Of a stretch of DNA of 8,161 nucleotides, positions 7,438-8,161 are shown one piece after another. The notes beneath the pieces were generated by a model. That model worked only from the letters and a program-made list of their open reading frames with translations. It was not told the DNA's origin and ran no database searches. The first letter of the stretch is position 1; every line of letters starts with the position of its first letter. Both the position numbers and the translations under genes were made by a program. Source of the DNA: Chitinophagaceae bacterium (GTDB lineage: Bacteria > Bacteroidota > Bacteroidia > Chitinophagales > Chitinophagaceae); contig JAEUVL010000969.1 in NCBI GenBank assembly GCA_016786965.1, positions 1 to 8,161 of the forward strand, written 5' to 3'.

Positions 7438-7445
7438 TATCTTAC
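7438..7445 (+). promoter_or_regulatory. Possible -7 box for the 7468 gene, with A-rich leader
   Basis: TATCTTAC lies 22 bp before the ATG at 7468 and resembles TAnnTTTG with two mismatches. The nearest TTG (7422-7424) is only 13 bp upstream, too close for the usual spacing. The leader between box and start (7446-7460) is strongly A-rich, as expected for Bacteroidota translation starts without Shine-Dalgarno. Confidence 0.3.
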
Positions 7446-7467
7446 GAAAAACAAAAAAATCAACCCT

Positions 7468-7902
7468 ATGAATCAACCAATCCGGACTTACCGGCGGACC
7501 ATGCAGCCGCCGATATCACTACAGGTTCTGGTAAATAACCTTGTCCGGCATTCGCAGCCCGTGGCCCATCACCACAATACTTCCATTGAGAATAATGTGG
7601 AGAGAGGATTAGTGCTGGCTGATGAAATGCATAAAGCTATCCCCGTAATGCGGGAGTTGCTGACCACAGTCGTCTCCAACTCCCGCAACGGTGATATTCA
7701 TATCAGTGCGGAGCGCTACCGCAACCAGCTGATACTTGAGATACAGGAGCGGAATAATTACAATGGCTATGCCCTTTCGTTCAGTGTAGGTTCTATCGAA
7801 CCTGATGCCGCCTCGTTGGGTGGTCATATCAGCATCAGTGGCAGCAGGGAGAAGGTGGTAACGATCTCTTTTAGTTTTCCATATCAATTGATGGCAGGAT
7901 AA
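7468..7902 (+). CDS. Stand-alone degenerate histidine-kinase ATPase-like domain protein
   Basis: This 144-residue cytoplasmic protein has no signal peptide or membrane segment. From about residue 16 to the end it follows the outline of a HATPase_c fold as found at the C-terminus of sensor kinases: ISLQVLVNNLVRHSQP, then MRELLTTVVSNSRNGDIHISA in the place of the N-box helix, a strand QLILEIQE, a loop, SIEPDAASLGGHISISGS and a final KVVTISFSFPYQ. The key residues are missing: the N-box asparagine position appears to be T67, and there is no DxGxG motif after strand LILEIQE. No H-box or REC domain is present. ATP binding and kinase activity are therefore doubtful; it may be a binding partner of another kinase or a decayed remnant. 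I have seen similar short proteins in Chitinophaga-like genomes, usually called hypothetical or ATP-binding. The start at 7468 fits the A-rich leader; M12 (7501) is an alternative. It is divergent from the fibre-like gene. Confidence 0.75.
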   Translation: MNQPIRTYRRTMQPPISLQVLVNNLVRHSQPVAHHHNTSIENNVERGLVLADEMHKAIPVMRELLTTVVSNSRNGDIHISAERYRNQLILEIQERNNYNGYALSFSVGSIEPDAASLGGHISISGSREKVVTISFSFPYQLMAG

Positions 7903-7952
7903 CAATTGAGCTTCCTGTCTGTGGATACAATAAGCGGATGATACATTGTTTA

Positions 7953-8161
7953 CTATTCCGGCTGATTGGCTTTTACCTGCGCTACTGCCGCAGCAGCAAA
8001 TGTTACCAGGTCTTTGGTGGCAACTGATTCATCTGTTGCTATAAATACTTTGCATACCACGTTACCAGTTACAAATACAAAGTAATGATGACGCTGTACC
8101 ATACCAAACATTTTCATCGTTTCAAGGGCTTCTTTTGATTCCCTGAAGACGGCGAGTTCAG
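7953..8161 (-). CDS. C-terminal fragment of an unrecognised protein (start outside window)
   Basis: On the minus strand an open frame enters from the right edge and ends at TAG (7955-7953), giving 68 residues: begins ELAVFRESKEALETMK, continues QRHHYFVFVTGNVVCKVFIATDE and ends VAQVKANQPE. The other two minus-strand frames hit stops close to the edge, and this frame has natural-looking composition, which supports it as coding. The pattern is helix, two beta strands, then an Ala-rich helix. I do not recognise the family. It is convergent with the gene ending at 7902, with 50 bp between the stop codons and no clear terminator there. Confidence 0.6.
   Translation of the reverse strand, partial: ELAVFRESKEALETMKMFGMVQRHHYFVFVTGNVVCKVFIATDESVATKDLVTFAAAAVAQVKANQPE

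Noticed and set aside
7927..7949. ACAAT/ATTGT inverted repeat between the convergent genes at 7902 and 7953 as a terminator
   Set aside because: A 5-bp AT-rich stem with a 13-nt loop and no T-run is not a credible intrinsic terminator.

Overview
The window looks like chromosomal DNA from a Bacteroidota bacterium, most likely of the Chitinophaga type. Four things point there. It has moderate GC content. It encodes a propeller/Y_Y_Y sensor kinase of the LytS class paired with a LytTR regulator. It encodes two secreted protein types typical of the phylum: an 'SHITGGEMYY' surface protein and a 'VGIGTNTP' fibre-like protein. Gene starts lack Shine-Dalgarno sequences, and several are preceded by TAnnTT boxes resembling the Bacteroidota -7 element (TAnnTTTG). 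The genus is an inference; there is no rRNA or marker gene in the window.

Layout, left to right. Positions 1-644 (minus) are the N-terminal part of a large secreted surface protein that runs off the left edge. Positions 645-795 are a divergent intergenic region. Positions 796-1311 (plus) encode a small secreted protein of unknown function. Convergent to it, the minus strand carries a three-gene block, read from right to left: a 509-residue fibre-like secreted protein (7205-5676), a 1187-residue membrane sensor kinase (5625-2062) and a LytTR response regulator (2065-1319). Positions 7206-7467 are a second divergent region holding a perfect hairpin that overlaps a 10-bp direct repeat. Positions 7468-7902 (plus) encode a 144-residue stand-alone, degenerate kinase-ATPase-like domain. 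Positions 7953-8161 (minus) are the C-terminal end of an unrecognised gene.

How the genes may work together. The kinase and regulator overlap by 4 bp (ATGA) and are almost certainly one two-component system: a periplasmic beta-propeller senses, a cytoplasmic GAF domain may modulate, the LytS-type kinase core phosphorylates the REC domain, and the LytTR domain binds DNA. The fibre-like gene lies 50 bp upstream on the same strand, so the surface protein may be co-transcribed with the system and be its target or its input. A GC-rich hairpin followed by a T-rich stretch at the start of the kinase gene could reduce read-through from the fibre gene. The degenerate ATPase-like protein is transcribed divergently from this block. 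No mobile elements, CRISPR arrays, tRNAs or rRNAs were seen, and no gene-free stretch exceeds 300 bases.
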